Source of the DNA: Lasiodiplodia sp. COLG20 | Lineage: Eukaryota > Ascomycota > Dothideomycetes > Botryosphaeriales > Botryosphaeriaceae | Reading direction: 5' to 3' | Assembly (NCBI GenBank): GCA_009801085.1 | Contig: VNWV01000008.1 | Coordinates: 124,001 to 188,000, forward strand | Length of the DNA: 64,000 nucleotides | Part shown: piece by piece, positions 13,034-23,431 of the stretch | How the letters are laid out: each line of letters opens with the position of its first letter | Position numbering within the stretch: the stretch's first letter is position 1 | Notes under the pieces: model-generated | Told to the model about the DNA's origin: nothing | The model's input: only the letters and a program-made list of their open reading frames with translations | The model's database searches: none | Translations under genes and position numbers: made by a program

Positions 13034-13380
13034 AATGTCAATTGATAGCACGGGACTCCAGGTCCATGGCGTGTTTAAACGGGTTGGTTATGACATTGCG
13101 CCAGTCTTTTTGCACGGAGGCAAGTTTGTTTGCATCAAGATATTAGGTTTGGTGTCTCCAAGCGAGTCATCCTCAACACTGCTATGAAATGATATCTCAA
13201 AATACAGCAGCAAACATTCAGCGCAATCTTTAAGTCAGATACTGTTCCTACCAAAAAATGTCCACCCCAGTTCCTCGAAGCCTCAAGTGCTGCAACTACT
13301 ACAGCAATATCTCAACAGCAAGCCAAAAATCGAAACCAGCCGTCTACGCCTCAAGAATGCGTCGTAAGACCCCTTCTCCC
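13034..13380. other. Convergent intergenic spacer
   Basis: This spacer lies between the 3' ends of the NLR and the glyoxal-oxidase-like gene. It holds only 3'-flanking sequence and no supported feature. Confidence 0.5.
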
Positions 13381-15317
13381 TTAGTACGACAACTTCACCC
13401 ACTTCCCCTCCGACGGAATCCCATTCACAACCACAAACAACAAATACACACCGGGCTGCGCGGTACTCGGGCCCGGCGGCGCCGTCGCCGTCCTCTCCCC
13501 CACCACCATCCCCTCCTCCTTGACCACCGCCAACTTAATCATCCGCTGCCCCATCGCCACCGCATGCGTATGAAAACCCGGGCTCACCAACACCACCTCC
13601 AGTTTCTCCCCACCAACGCTACTCTTCACATTAAAACCCCTCCCATACACAATCTCCTCCGGCGCCCCCACGATCGCCGGCCGCACCTCCGCATCCATAT
13701 ACGGCGGACTAAACACCTCCACCCTATACTCAGTCGGGAACTTGCTCGCCTTCCTTTGCTGCTGGTTCAGGAACCCTTGGTGCCCGTTGTTCCCGAACTT
13801 CGGCCACCCCCACGGCACGCCGCCGTCGTTGGTGTAAAACACGGCGGGGTTGCTGCCGGCCACAATCACCTCGCCCGACGGCAGCAGGCTGGCCACACTA
13901 TGATACATCCGCGGAATCGCCGTCGCGGGCATGCTCGTAAACCGCTTCCCCGCCGCGGCCTTCGGGTCGTATATCACCGGCGCCAGCACGGGGTCGTCCG
14001 CCATGAAGCCGCCCGCGGACCCGCGGTGCGCGCCGTTGATGAACAGCACCGTGCCGTCGGGCAGAAGGATGCCGTCGCTCATCGTCTGCGGGCCGTTGGG
14101 CAGGCTGTCGGTGGGGGTCCAGACGGGGTCCGCGGCGTGCGGCGCGAGCGTGTAGCAGTCGTCCAGGGCCTGGGGGTCGGGGATGTCGCCGCTCGACCCG
14201 CCGCAGAGGAGGACGGTGGGGTCGAAGAGGGGCGCTTCGAGCGGGAGGAGCACGGAGGTGGCGGAGGAAGGGAAGGTGCGGGGTTCGAGGGGCGCGTCGG
14301 GGAGGGCTTTGACGAGCTTGTTGGCGTGGTAGTCCCAGATGGCGGCGCGGGTGCCGGCGAGGGTGAAGACTTCGCTGGCGGCGCGGGGGTTGGGGAGTTG
14401 GTGGACTGCGAGGGTTGTTAGTCGTCGGGATTCGCTGCTTTTGAGGGGAGGGGGAAGAGGGAAGGAAACTTACGGATGGGGTAGAGGTTGTACGACTTAT
14501 TCGGCATGTTGTTCTCCGCATCCGTGAACTCGAGTATCGGCAGCGTGACGGGCGGCGGCGCGGCCGAGCCGTCCGCCTTGATCAGCTCGTACGTCGGCAC
14601 GTTGATGTTCGCCTCGTTCAACACCAGCAGTCCCTTGTCCGACCCGCCGACGACCAGCACGTCGCCGTTCGGCAGCGTCTCGGCCGTCGGGTACCAGCGG
14701 CGGGACTGCAGGTGCGCTCCGCCCTTGCCCTCGACGAAGTCCATGGCGCAACCTTTACCGTCGACACACGGCCCCGGCGCGTAGGTCCTGATGGCATCGA
14801 AGCCGTCGCCCACGCCGGCCTTGGCGTCGGGCTCGGCGCCCGCGAAGTTGACCATGGTGCCGTCGGGGAAGAAGGCGCCGGCAGAGCAGAAGGTGTTGCT
14901 TTTCGGGTGCAGCTTGCGGAGCGTGTTGGTGTTCAGGTCGTACTCGGTGGCGAAGACGGCCATGTCAATGCCGTCGTAGACGTAGGGATCGGGCGAGTGG
15001 GCTCCCGTGATGAGATTGATGCCTGCGCCGCCGAAGTTGGGATGGTAGCTGTAGGGATTCGCGTTAGATGGCCTTGTACGAGGAGGTATCATTTTAGGAA
15101 CGGTCGTGGAGGCTCACTTGTCGAGGAAGACGGCTGTGTCGGTGTAGGGAGGGATGAAGAGCATCTGGGCGGTGCAGCCAGATGATCCCACTGTTCTGAA
15201 GCCAGCTGCTGCGGCATGGCGGGCTATGGCAGACAAAGCAGCCTATCATTCATCAGTATAAGCTTCGGAAAAGGGATCGACACTTTGACTTACCACGCGG
15301 AGGAGGCGAGACTGCAT
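13381..15317 (-). CDS. Secreted copper-radical oxidase, glyoxal-oxidase-like (AA5-type)
   Basis: Spliced model: 13381-14405, 14474-15048, 15118-15242, 15294-15317 (582 aa). The first exon encodes only MQSRLLRV; with exon 2 it makes a short hydrophobic leader ending before GFRTVGSSGC. The beta-propeller holds the expected copper-radical landmarks: FCSAG near aa 100 (the cross-linked Cys of the family), RWYPT near aa 165, RMYHS near aa 407 (axial Tyr/His region) and HTHAVAMGQR near aa 520 in the C-terminal DUF1929-like domain. The family oxidises aldehydes or alcohols and releases hydrogen peroxide outside the cell. No WSC or other carbohydrate-binding module is fused. Codon third positions are strongly GC-biased, as in the following block. 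Glyoxal as substrate is inferred; galactose-oxidase-type substrates are less likely because the order of blocks is that of glyoxal oxidases. Confidence 0.9.
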
Positions 15318-16993
15318 GTTGGATAAGAGAGAACAAAAGCAAAGGAAGTCCGAACGAGGGTTGTTAAGCTGGTCAGAATTATTATGGTATTAAAACATGT
15401 ACCGTTTGAGGAAAAGAGTGGACAATTATTGTGGATTCAAAATCCAATGCAGACTGCAAGAAGGCGGCCTTCCCAGCTCTTTAATATCGAGAAGTCGACT
15501 ACTACTGTCAAACCGTTTACGAGTCAGCAAATTCGGTAGCTATCTCGGGATCCACACATGGTTTCTTAGACTTGGCTCGGCATGAGGTCCGTCGAGTTCT
15601 AAAATCAGCACACGGGCCTTGGATACTCAGCCGCACTAGAGTTGGGCGCGGCGACGCTGCTCGGCGACGGGCACATCATGCCATCCTTGGCTTGGCGTTT
15701 GGATTTACGTACGGGTGGATGGGGATCCTTGTGTCTCTGTCAAGTGAGTATTTGCTGTTGTCCTATCCTCTTGTGTGAATATTGCTTGGTAGACCATGTG
15801 CCGCTCTCATCTCGGCAATCGGTCTTCTGTTCTTTCCGCATTAGCTCGGCTTTGGTACGTGAACTAAGAGGATCTTCGCCGTCATAGATGTAACGATGCA
15901 GAGCCGCACGCTCTACGTGCAAAAGTGCGATGGCTAAGGGCAGTAGCGAGACCACGGATGCACAATCACTCGACACGATCAGGTACCAGGTCGTATCCCG
16001 GGCCTGGTACCACGCAAGCTCGCTTCGATAGCCGGATAGGGAAATGCGAAAAGGGGGGGTGATGGATGCATAGACATGGGATACGAGGGACGATAGTCCT
16101 TAGCCCCATGTCGCGAGTCGTTACCCGCGCGCTAAGCAGCCTCGTTGACGTCGACGTGAGATCCGAGGACCAGAAAACCAAAGGAGCCGCCACAGCCATC
16201 GACGATCACCTTGTAGTAGTGGCTTTCGCACGTTCTGTCCACTGGGTTGTGCGCTGCTGGCTCCGGCCTGCCACTCGTCGGACTGCTTTTTGGAATTTCT
16301 ATTTTGGATCGATGACCGGCGCCGGCTCAACGCTTCAGCCCTACTCCCACCCCCGCGGTCATCAGCCACCCTCCAGTGCGGTCCGGCTTGGTTCTCGGGT
16401 TTCAGGCTGGCTTTGGGTGACTATCGATATCAGCCTTGTGTCTTCTCACGGGACCATTTACGAGGGCAAAGTCAATCGGCCTTATTCGGCCGCACGTAGC
16501 GCCACACACGCTGCACGACACAACAGACGACCGTTGTGGCGCTGGGCATGTCGTGTGTTGTTGCACGTAGGCAGAGTCTCGACCCAGACAACTTGCTCTG
16601 CTGTGGGGCATGTGAATACGACGTGGAAGTGGGAACATGAGTCGTTATATTGCGGAACTGTTTCGTACGGATGAAGCCGAAGACAAGCATTTGAAAAGTT
16701 GCAAGTATTGTTCCTGTAATAATTGGACTGAGGTCGAAGTCTCCGCAGGCTGCCGGTGCCGACGCAGACAAGTGAAGAACACACCATACAAAAATTTACA
16801 CCAGATAACTCGAAGCATCAGTAGCTGACAATCGTATAACCCAGAGTCTTTGAAACAAATTTGCGGTACAAATTTTTTTGAATCGGCCGGGAACAGATGG
16901 AGGTCCACTCGAGAGCGATGTGGTCGTGAGAGGACATGGCGTGTGCGATGGCTTGTTTCCCGGGCTCAGTTGTATGTACCATTGTTTGGCGGA
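15318..16993. other. 1.7-kb gene-poor stretch
   Basis: Open frames up to about 200 codons exist (for example plus strand 16066-16674), but none has a recognisable domain, sensible composition or convincing splice partners. It contains the 5' flank of the glyoxal-oxidase-like gene and the 3' flank of the RBR gene. I see no RNA gene or transposon end. Confidence 0.45.
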
Positions 16994-17983
16994 TTATTCG
17001 AGACGTCGCTGTAGAGCCACCCTTACCGGCTTGGATAAGACACGCTGTACGCGTCGGCGCAATCGAGTAAGGAGGTCGCGGAGAGTGCTCTGTAACAGCT
17101 TGGAACGAGTAGGCCCCTTGGGAAAATCTGGATCGGATCCTTCAGCGACGAGCTTGGCCCCCTGCTTCCAGGAGAAACTGATCGAACAGGAACTGCCTGA
17201 AGACAGGGTGGTTAGCAACATTCAACTTCGGTATCGGACAGACTTACAATGCATATGATTACAGCCGCCAGCCTTCACGACAACGTAGTGGCACCACGGG
17301 CAGCGGCGAGCACCATTGTTGATGAGGGAACGGACAGTCCTGCGGCTGGCCTCTCTCGAAGAGCTGAACTTGGCGCACGAGTGATCCTGTTGCCACGGGA
17401 TGCAGCAGGCCTGGCAGCTCGAGCGCGAGCAGGCCTGGCACTTCACGTAGGGGAACTTCGGGCATGACGTATCGTGAATGGCGCCGGCGGTGCAGTCCGG
17501 GTAGGGGCACAGCAGGAAGCCCGGTATCGCCTTCATGCACCGTTGTGCCAGGTTCGAGTCGTAGAGGGCCGCCACGTCGCGCGGCAGTATCTTGCGCGCC
17601 TGCTCGAACGTCCATGTGGAACTGCAGTGCATGCACGCGAGCGGCATGTCCGGCCGCTCTTCGATCCGCATGGTCAGGTATCGCGCTATGCATTGGAGGC
17701 AGGTGGCTATATCCCGCATGCAGACGCAATAGCACAGAGCTTCTTCGGGGGACAGGAAGTCAGTCTCAGGCTTCTCAGTGGCACAGATGACGCAGAGTCT
17801 GGAGTTCTCATCTTCAGGCGTCTTTCGAGGGGACCTTTGGCTGACAGGAACATGTCTTTTGCGCTGGGGGCCGTCTCGGCGTCGCGGCAGAAGACCCATG
17901 GCGTTGTATGATTGAGGATAATGCGGACGAAGTGGTGCAAGAAGTGTGAAGTAGTGAGAAAACGTTGAGTCTTGATCAACCAT
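16994..17983 (-). CDS. RBR-type (RING-IBR-RING2) E3 ubiquitin ligase
   Basis: Two exons, 17248-17983 and 16994-17196 (312 aa). RING1 starts at CVICATEKPETDF. The IBR contains LLCPYPDCTAG...CPKFPYVKCQAC...CQACCIPWQQDHSC. RING2 begins RRCPWCHYVVVKAGGCNHMHC, where the Cys of GGCNHM is the position that carries ubiquitin as a thioester in RBR ligases. The RING2 tail is unusual: after splicing it reads SSCSISFSWKQG and lacks the usual FCxxC pair, so two zinc ligands appear missing. An Arg-rich helix ends the protein. A later in-frame ATG (MGLLPRRR) is an alternative start. The substrate is unknown. Confidence 0.85.
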
Positions 17984-18469
17984 GGTAGAGCGTCACCAAC
18001 CCAGGGTCGACGTAGTTACGCGAGACACGTTGCTGTCCTCGAAAGGTACTATAGTTCTTCACATGATTCATTCGACAGTAGTACAAAAGAAGACCGAAGA
18101 AGAGCGGATGGATTCGACATTTACATGGTTAGTTGCAGACGCACTCGGGTGCTCTGGTGCGGTTGCATCTGTGCTGGAGAATATTTGATCAGAGTACATA
18201 GCCGCAGCTTCAATCGGGTTGTCGTGAGATGGATTGAAGATGCAGCATATATGATGATGATGATGGTGGTGGTTGGTCGGGAGTGGCTGTTGTCCGCTGC
18301 AGGAACGGCCGATCGGAAGATTGCGGCTTTGGCCCGCTGACAAAACGGCCGCGGCTCACGGGAAAAGTCCAAAGCTACCACCGTCGACGTCAATTGCACG
18401 CCCGTCCATCGCCCATCCGTTTTCCTTTCTCCTTCGCTCCGCCTCTCTTTTCCTTTCGCGCCGCCCACC
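17984..18469. other. Divergent promoter region between the RBR and MIA40 genes
   Basis: A 486-bp spacer with an ATG-rich simple tract near 18250-18272 (atgatgatgatggtggtggt-like). It has pyrimidine-rich runs close to the MIA40 start, typical of fungal core promoters, and no gene. Confidence 0.5.
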
Positions 18470-19323
18470 ATGTTCCGTCCGGCCTCGCGCGCCGTCGTGC
18501 GCGCCGCCTCGTCCACCTCCGCCAGAGCAGCACAGCGCAGACTCGTCAGCACCGCCCCACCCACCCAGAAGTCGCGCAGCTGGAAGAGCTCGCTGGCCCG
18601 CTGGGGTCTGGCCGGCGCCGCCATCTACTACTACAACACCGGCAAGGCCTTCGCCGACGAGCCCGACACCTGTACGCAATTCCTCAATCTACAACAACAA
18701 GCAGTCCATTGACCAGGCCCAGTCGTGACGCCGCAGGCCACCGCCGCCGCCGCCGCTACCGCAATCGAGGACGAGAACCTCCCCACCCTCGAGCAGGTCG
18801 CCGCCGAGCGTAGGAAGCGCGCCGAGGCCGAGGCCGCGCGGAAGAAGGCAGCAAAACAGGCTGCTGCTGAGGGCGCAGCGTCGTCGCCGGAGCAGCTGGA
18901 GGCCGAGGCCGACCAGCAGGGCGCCTTCAACCCCGAGACGGGCGAGATCAACTGGGATTGCCCGTGTCTGGGCGGCATGGCCCACGGGCCGTGCGGCGAG
19001 CAGTTCAAGGCGGCATTCAGCTGCTTCGTCTTCTCCAAAGAGGAACCCAAGGGCATGGATTGCATCGACAAGTTCAAGTACGTGTGGAATGCGGTACATT
19101 GGGGATTGGTAATTTTCAGAGCGCGATTGGCTGACTGCTGGACTACAGGGGCATGCAGGACTGCTTCAGGCAATACCCCGAGATCTACGGCGAGGAATTG
19201 GAGGGTGACGACGAGGAGGGCGCGCCTGCCGCTCAGGGCGTGGATGCTGCGGTGGCTCAGGATCTTGCGGAGACGACTGTCAAGGCTGTCGAGGAGGCGC
19301 CGAAGCCCGCGACCGAGAGCTAG
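18470..19323 (+). CDS. MIA40: Mitochondrial intermembrane-space import oxidoreductase Mia40/Tim40
   Basis: Exons 18470-18671, 18723-19077, 19149-19323 (243 aa). The protein starts with an Arg/Ser/Ala-rich presequence and a single membrane anchor (about aa 47-60, [13 protein letters not shown]). A long charged Ala/Glu spacer follows. The C-terminal CHCH core has the redox-active CPC in [15 protein letters not shown] and two CX9C motifs ([22 protein letters not shown]), the second completed across intron 19078-19148. Mia40 oxidises and traps small Cys-rich proteins in the intermembrane space together with Erv1. Everything needed for function is present. It sits next to another mitochondrial membrane gene. 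Confidence 0.97.
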
Positions 19324-19934
19324 TTTGGCGGAATCAATTGCAAGATGCGGTGGAAATTTAGAGATGGCAGAGGGCATTGGCGCGAGGAGATGTGAAAAAC
19401 ACCATATTAAAGGCAGCATCGGGAAGATGAGGGGTCGAGACCTGGCATGCGGCGGATCATGTATAATAGAGGGCGATGCATGGTGGAAGGTAGCATCTGG
19501 CGCATGTAGAGCGGGCAAAAGCGGGTGTACAGTACAATTGGATTGGGTCCATTCTCTGCTCATCAGCTTCCAAACGGACCACGATAGAAGTCTGGGGAAT
19601 CCTTCGCGCACAGACGCGGTGGAGAAGGCGTGCTTGGGCCGGATCTCAACGGCGTGACGTCTCTGGTGCGATTCCTGCCGGGCGGCAGCGGGTTTTGCGC
19701 CAAGCAATACGTCATCATTGCAAGCTAGCCACTTGAAGCCGCAAACCATGTGAGAACCTGCAACTTCCTCTTAAACCCTCCTCCATCGTGTGACTCTCTT
19801 CATCACGCGTCAAGTCCCCAAGTCTCTTCGCCATCGCCAGCTCTTTTGCACCCTGCTCCCGCGCATTTGCGACTCTACACCCGCTTCCCTTTACCACACC
19901 ACCACCCATTACTCGCCCTCCACCACCGATAACC
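19324..19934. other. Intergenic region between the two mitochondrial genes
   Basis: 3' flank of MIA40 followed by a CT-rich promoter (about 19760-19930) of the OM14-like gene. No other feature is supported. Confidence 0.5.
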
Positions 19935-20938
19935 ATGTCGTACGCCTCCGTTGCTGCTAGTGGCCCCGAGCAATCACCTGAAGATGTGAGTCAAAGCCAT
20001 TGCTGGTTCGTGCGAATGCGCGCAAGCTAACCCGGTCGCAGGCGTAAGTTTGGCCCTTTCCTGCCCTTTGTTGGGTGCGCACATGTGCGCGCACGCAGCG
20101 CCGAGATGCGCGAACCATGGGACGTCAGAGAAGGGCGCCAGGCAGCAGAGAGGCATTGCGCGCAACGTCGCTTCGTCGGGTGCAGGGCGATTGCGTAGGG
20201 CTGAAGGGAGCCCAAGAGCACAGCCGTGCGGATCATCCAACCCTTCAGTTTCAAAACCAAGCCGCAACATGCCTCTCCTGCCCTGGAAGCCTCCTCCCTC
20301 TCCTTATGGCCGCCACTCTGTCGCCCCAGGTCGCGTGGGACCTGTTCCCGTCGTCGTTGCGGCGCATTTCCATCACCGACGAGCTGCTTGCAGAACTGGT
20401 CCAACCACGTCCTCTAACTCCTGAACCCAGTCGCGCCCCGCCCGTTCCCGAGGTTGCCCACACCGACGAATCCACCCACTCGCTGATCGATGTCGACTCC
20501 CCGCACATCTCGTCCGTCCCCTCCGACTTCGAGTCGCAGACCATAAAGACCGAGACCCAGGCCGACCGCATCGAGCGCGAGATCGACCAGCTGCAGCGCC
20601 AGGCGACCGAGAAGCTCAAGAAGGACAGGGCCAAGGCTAAGGGGCGTCGCGCCGGTCAGAGCATCCGCGACAACGCCGCCAACCCTGTCGTTCTTGGCAA
20701 CGTCGTCACCATCGGCGCCCTCGGCGCCGTCCTGGGCCTCGGAGCCTACAAGAAGTACAACGCCGGCCAGCTCAACTGGAAGCTGGCGGGCGCTTGGGCC
20801 GGTGTTGTGGGTCTCTTCGGCGTTGCCGATTACTACGTTTCCAAGTAAGTGTGGCGTGCTTTTTTCCGCTGACCGCCTTTGCCTGCTGACACATGCATCA
20901 CCAGATATTTGTTCGAGAAGTTCCCTACGAAGAAATAG
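19935..20938 (+). CDS. OM14-like mitochondrial outer-membrane protein with a predicted 2-nt microexon
   Basis: Model: 19935-19985, 20042-20043, 20431-20844, 20905-20938 (166 aa). The protein starts MSYASVAASGPEQSPEDA, has an acidic linker with SLIDVDSPHISSVPSDF, a coiled coil (about aa 70-100) and two or three C-terminal hydrophobic segments (GNVVTIGALGAVLGLGAY, LAGAWAGVVGLFGVADYY). This layout matches the fungal OM14 family, outer-membrane proteins linked to ribosome docking and porin complexes. Frame between exon 1 and the main exon is restored only if the dinucleotide GC at 20042-20043 is spliced in. It is flanked by a strong acceptor (CTAAC branch site, CGCAG) and a strong donor (GTAAGT). 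The second intron, 387 nt, is by far the longest in the window. A fallback model joins exon 1 to an acceptor near 20329. Confidence 0.8.
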
Positions 20939-21253
20939 ACGACTCCATATGATATCCAACGCGGCGGCGTTCTGCGGACTTTTCTTCGACATTTTGCCGG
21001 GTTTCGCTGGTTCGAGCTTCGTGACGCCGTAAATCGCGTGTCACTTGGTTGTTGTAATACCACTTTTTTCTCTCTACTACAAATCCAACTCTCTGTTAAA
21101 CACTACTCACACATCTTTCCAACGCGTGACCCTCTGCTTGCCGCCCGCCTTTTCGCCATTTTCATGTGACCGTTTCTATACCGCCCTTTCTTCTCAGTCT
21201 TGGCACACACATGACTTGCCAACACTCTTCTTATCTCCCTTATCTCCTCTCCT
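20939..21253. other. Convergent spacer
   Basis: CT-rich 3' flanks of two converging genes. No feature is supported. Confidence 0.45.
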
Positions 21254-22188
21254 TCATTCCTCCAATTCCCTCCCGAGGGGCCGTATCGCACGCAACCGCA
21301 GCAAATCCTCCACGCCCATGTCATCGCCTTCGATCGCCAAATCGGGATTCTCGGCCCTCCACTCCTCGTTCCAAAACCGCAGTACCGTCGCCATCGACCT
21401 GACGCCGTCGCCCATCGCCCCCGCCTCCTCGATCGCACGAACGACGGCTTGCATCTGCATCTCGCTCGCAAACACAGCGCGCAGCTCGCAGCTGCCCTTG
21501 ATCATGCAGTTCCTTCGTCCTTGTCTCTGTCTCTGCGGTCGTCCTCCCGCTGCCGCCGCCTCCCCGACCTCGTCAACGTAGTACTCCTCTTCGTTGACTT
21601 CTATCGAGCCGCGCCTCGTGTACCACCCCATTGTCCGCGATAGCCAGCCTTCTACCTCGCGTTGTGTCGCTGGGTCGATCGGTGGAGAGGGAGGAGGGGG
21701 AGGGGGAGTGCTGCCTCTGCCGCCGTTGTCGTTGCTGTCCTCGTCCTCGTCCTCCTTGATGTCGTCGTTGTCTATGGCGTTGTGGTCTACGGCGTTGGGG
21801 CCGGTGGGGCCGTTGGGGCCGTTGGTCAGCTCGGCACCGATGGCCTTCCAGTCCACCATGGCGTCCCGGTCGCGCATGCCGAAGCTGGCGAAGATGGCGA
21901 CGAGGCGGGCGCGGGTCGTCGCCAGCGCGTTGGCGGCGGCGCGGCGGGCGGCGTGGATGGTTGCGGAGCTGATGGGCTGGGACGAGGACGACGGCAGCCG
22001 CCGGCGGATGGTGTTGATGCGGATGGATAGCGGTGGCTGGCCCGCTGTCATGATGGGGAGGCGGCTCAGGGTGATGTGGATGGGTTGGGTGGCGGGGCGG
22101 GGAGGGGGCGGCATGGGTGGGGAGGAGGGCGGCGGTGCTGGCGATGCTGGTTGTGGTGGGCGGGTTTGCGGCGGCGGCGGAGAGATGT

Positions 22189-22224
<36 letters not shown>

Positions 22225-22558
22225 AGTGGACGCGGCGGCGGCGGTGGGCGTGGAGCTTCTCCTCTGCTTCTTCTTCCTCCTTGGCTCGTTCGAAGACTGC
22301 GTCGGAGGTTTTCTCGTCGTCGTCGTCGTCGTCGAGGGATGCGTACACGGATGTCTCCGAGGTCGTTGCGTTGTCGTTGTCTAGGCCGATGAGTTCCATG
22401 TCGTCGTCCTGACCGTCTAGGGCTGGGCGTGCGCGTTTGCGTTTGCGTGCGCGTGGACCTGGGGATGGAGACGGAGGTAAGTAGGTCGTGTCCATTTTTT
22501 CCTCGTCTAACTCGTCGTCGTCCGACAGGTCGCCGCCGAAGCTCTCGTACCGATGCAT
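21254..22558 (-). CDS. Low-complexity orphan protein, function unknown
   Basis: A single-exon frame of 434 aa starting MHRYESFGGDLSDDDELDEEK. I do not recognise the family. The N-terminal half is acidic with a basic patch (RARKRKRARP, a plausible nuclear signal), poly-Asp, poly-Ser and poly-Pro tracts. The C-terminal 130 residues are more complex (EVEGWLSRTMGWYTRRGSIE...) and end ELEE. Trinucleotide repeats underlie the Ser and Asp runs. The frame is GC-biased like its neighbours and is long despite the repeats. A nuclear, largely disordered protein is the most one can infer. Confidence 0.65.
22188..22220 (-). repeat. CTG/CAG microsatellite coding poly-Ser
   Basis: An interrupted (CTG)n run of about 33 bp on the plus strand, read as AGC (Ser) codons on the minus strand within the orphan gene. 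Confidence 0.8.
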
Positions 22559-23431
22559 TGTTTTGTTTTCCGCGTTCCTGCTCGCGCTGGACGCTGCTGT
22601 CTGTGTTTGGGGTGAGCGGGCAAGAGGTGGAGAGGAGCGCGGTTTTGGAGGGTTTATGTGCGCGTGGAGATGGCGTTGGGGATGTTCGGAGTACGGTGGA
22701 AAGGCGTGGACTGTTTGCTATGGATATTGAGGTTGGGCCTGATATGGCTTTGTGCGGTGATTGTTGCTGGTGGGCCGCTGGTTTGGCTGGCGGTGATTGC
22801 CCGGAGTATGCGGCTTTGCCGCGCCTTCCAGAAGCAGATCATCTTCAACTGAGAGATTACCAATTCAGCTCAAAGTTTCCGTTCACCTTTTCGCATGCAG
22901 ACAGCGATGAATTGATTTTCATATCATGTAGTCGCAGCACTACAGCTAGGTACCATGCTCGTACGACGTCAGTGCTGCCGACCACACATCCCTGCACCTC
23001 CCACTTCCCGGCACGTCAATCATTGCCGGCTTCGCATGGAACCCCGCAAAGATAGGCACTCGTATCTTTTTTCCGTCCTCCAACATCATTCGTCCCCAGC
23101 CTGAGCGTTACATCGCTTGCAGCCCGTTCCTGGCTAAGCAAAGCTGGGCAAGTTGTCTTTTTAATTTAGGCATTCAGGCGATAGCAGGGCCGGGGCTGTT
23201 CCCCTGAAGGAGATGTCGTCGTACGGCAACGTCACCTCCGCTCTATCGGGGATTTATGTTTCCCCCGCCTCTCCTTGCCGGCGAGAGTAACATCCCAGGT
23301 GGAGTCGCGTCGCCATTGAGAAGTCGGAGTGTAACGCTCATCGATTGAGGAGTGCTAAAAGGCCAGCATCCCGTCGTTAAGCTGCCTCTGGTACTTGCAG
23401 CTACTTCCCGCGTCCCCGACCCGGTTTTCCA
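22559..23431. other. Divergent intergenic region upstream of the GH20 gene
   Basis: An 873-bp spacer. Overlapping open frames (for example 22429-23055) are the GC-rich shadow and flank of the orphan gene and show no domains. Confidence 0.5.

Noticed and set aside
13258..14421. Plus-strand 387-codon frame opposite the glyoxal-oxidase-like gene
   Set aside because: His/Arg/Pro-rich shadow of the minus-strand enzyme, which carries all family motifs.
16066..16674. 202-codon plus-strand frame in the 15.3-17.0 kb gap
   Set aside because: No recognisable domain, no splice partners, and composition like the surrounding non-coding DNA.
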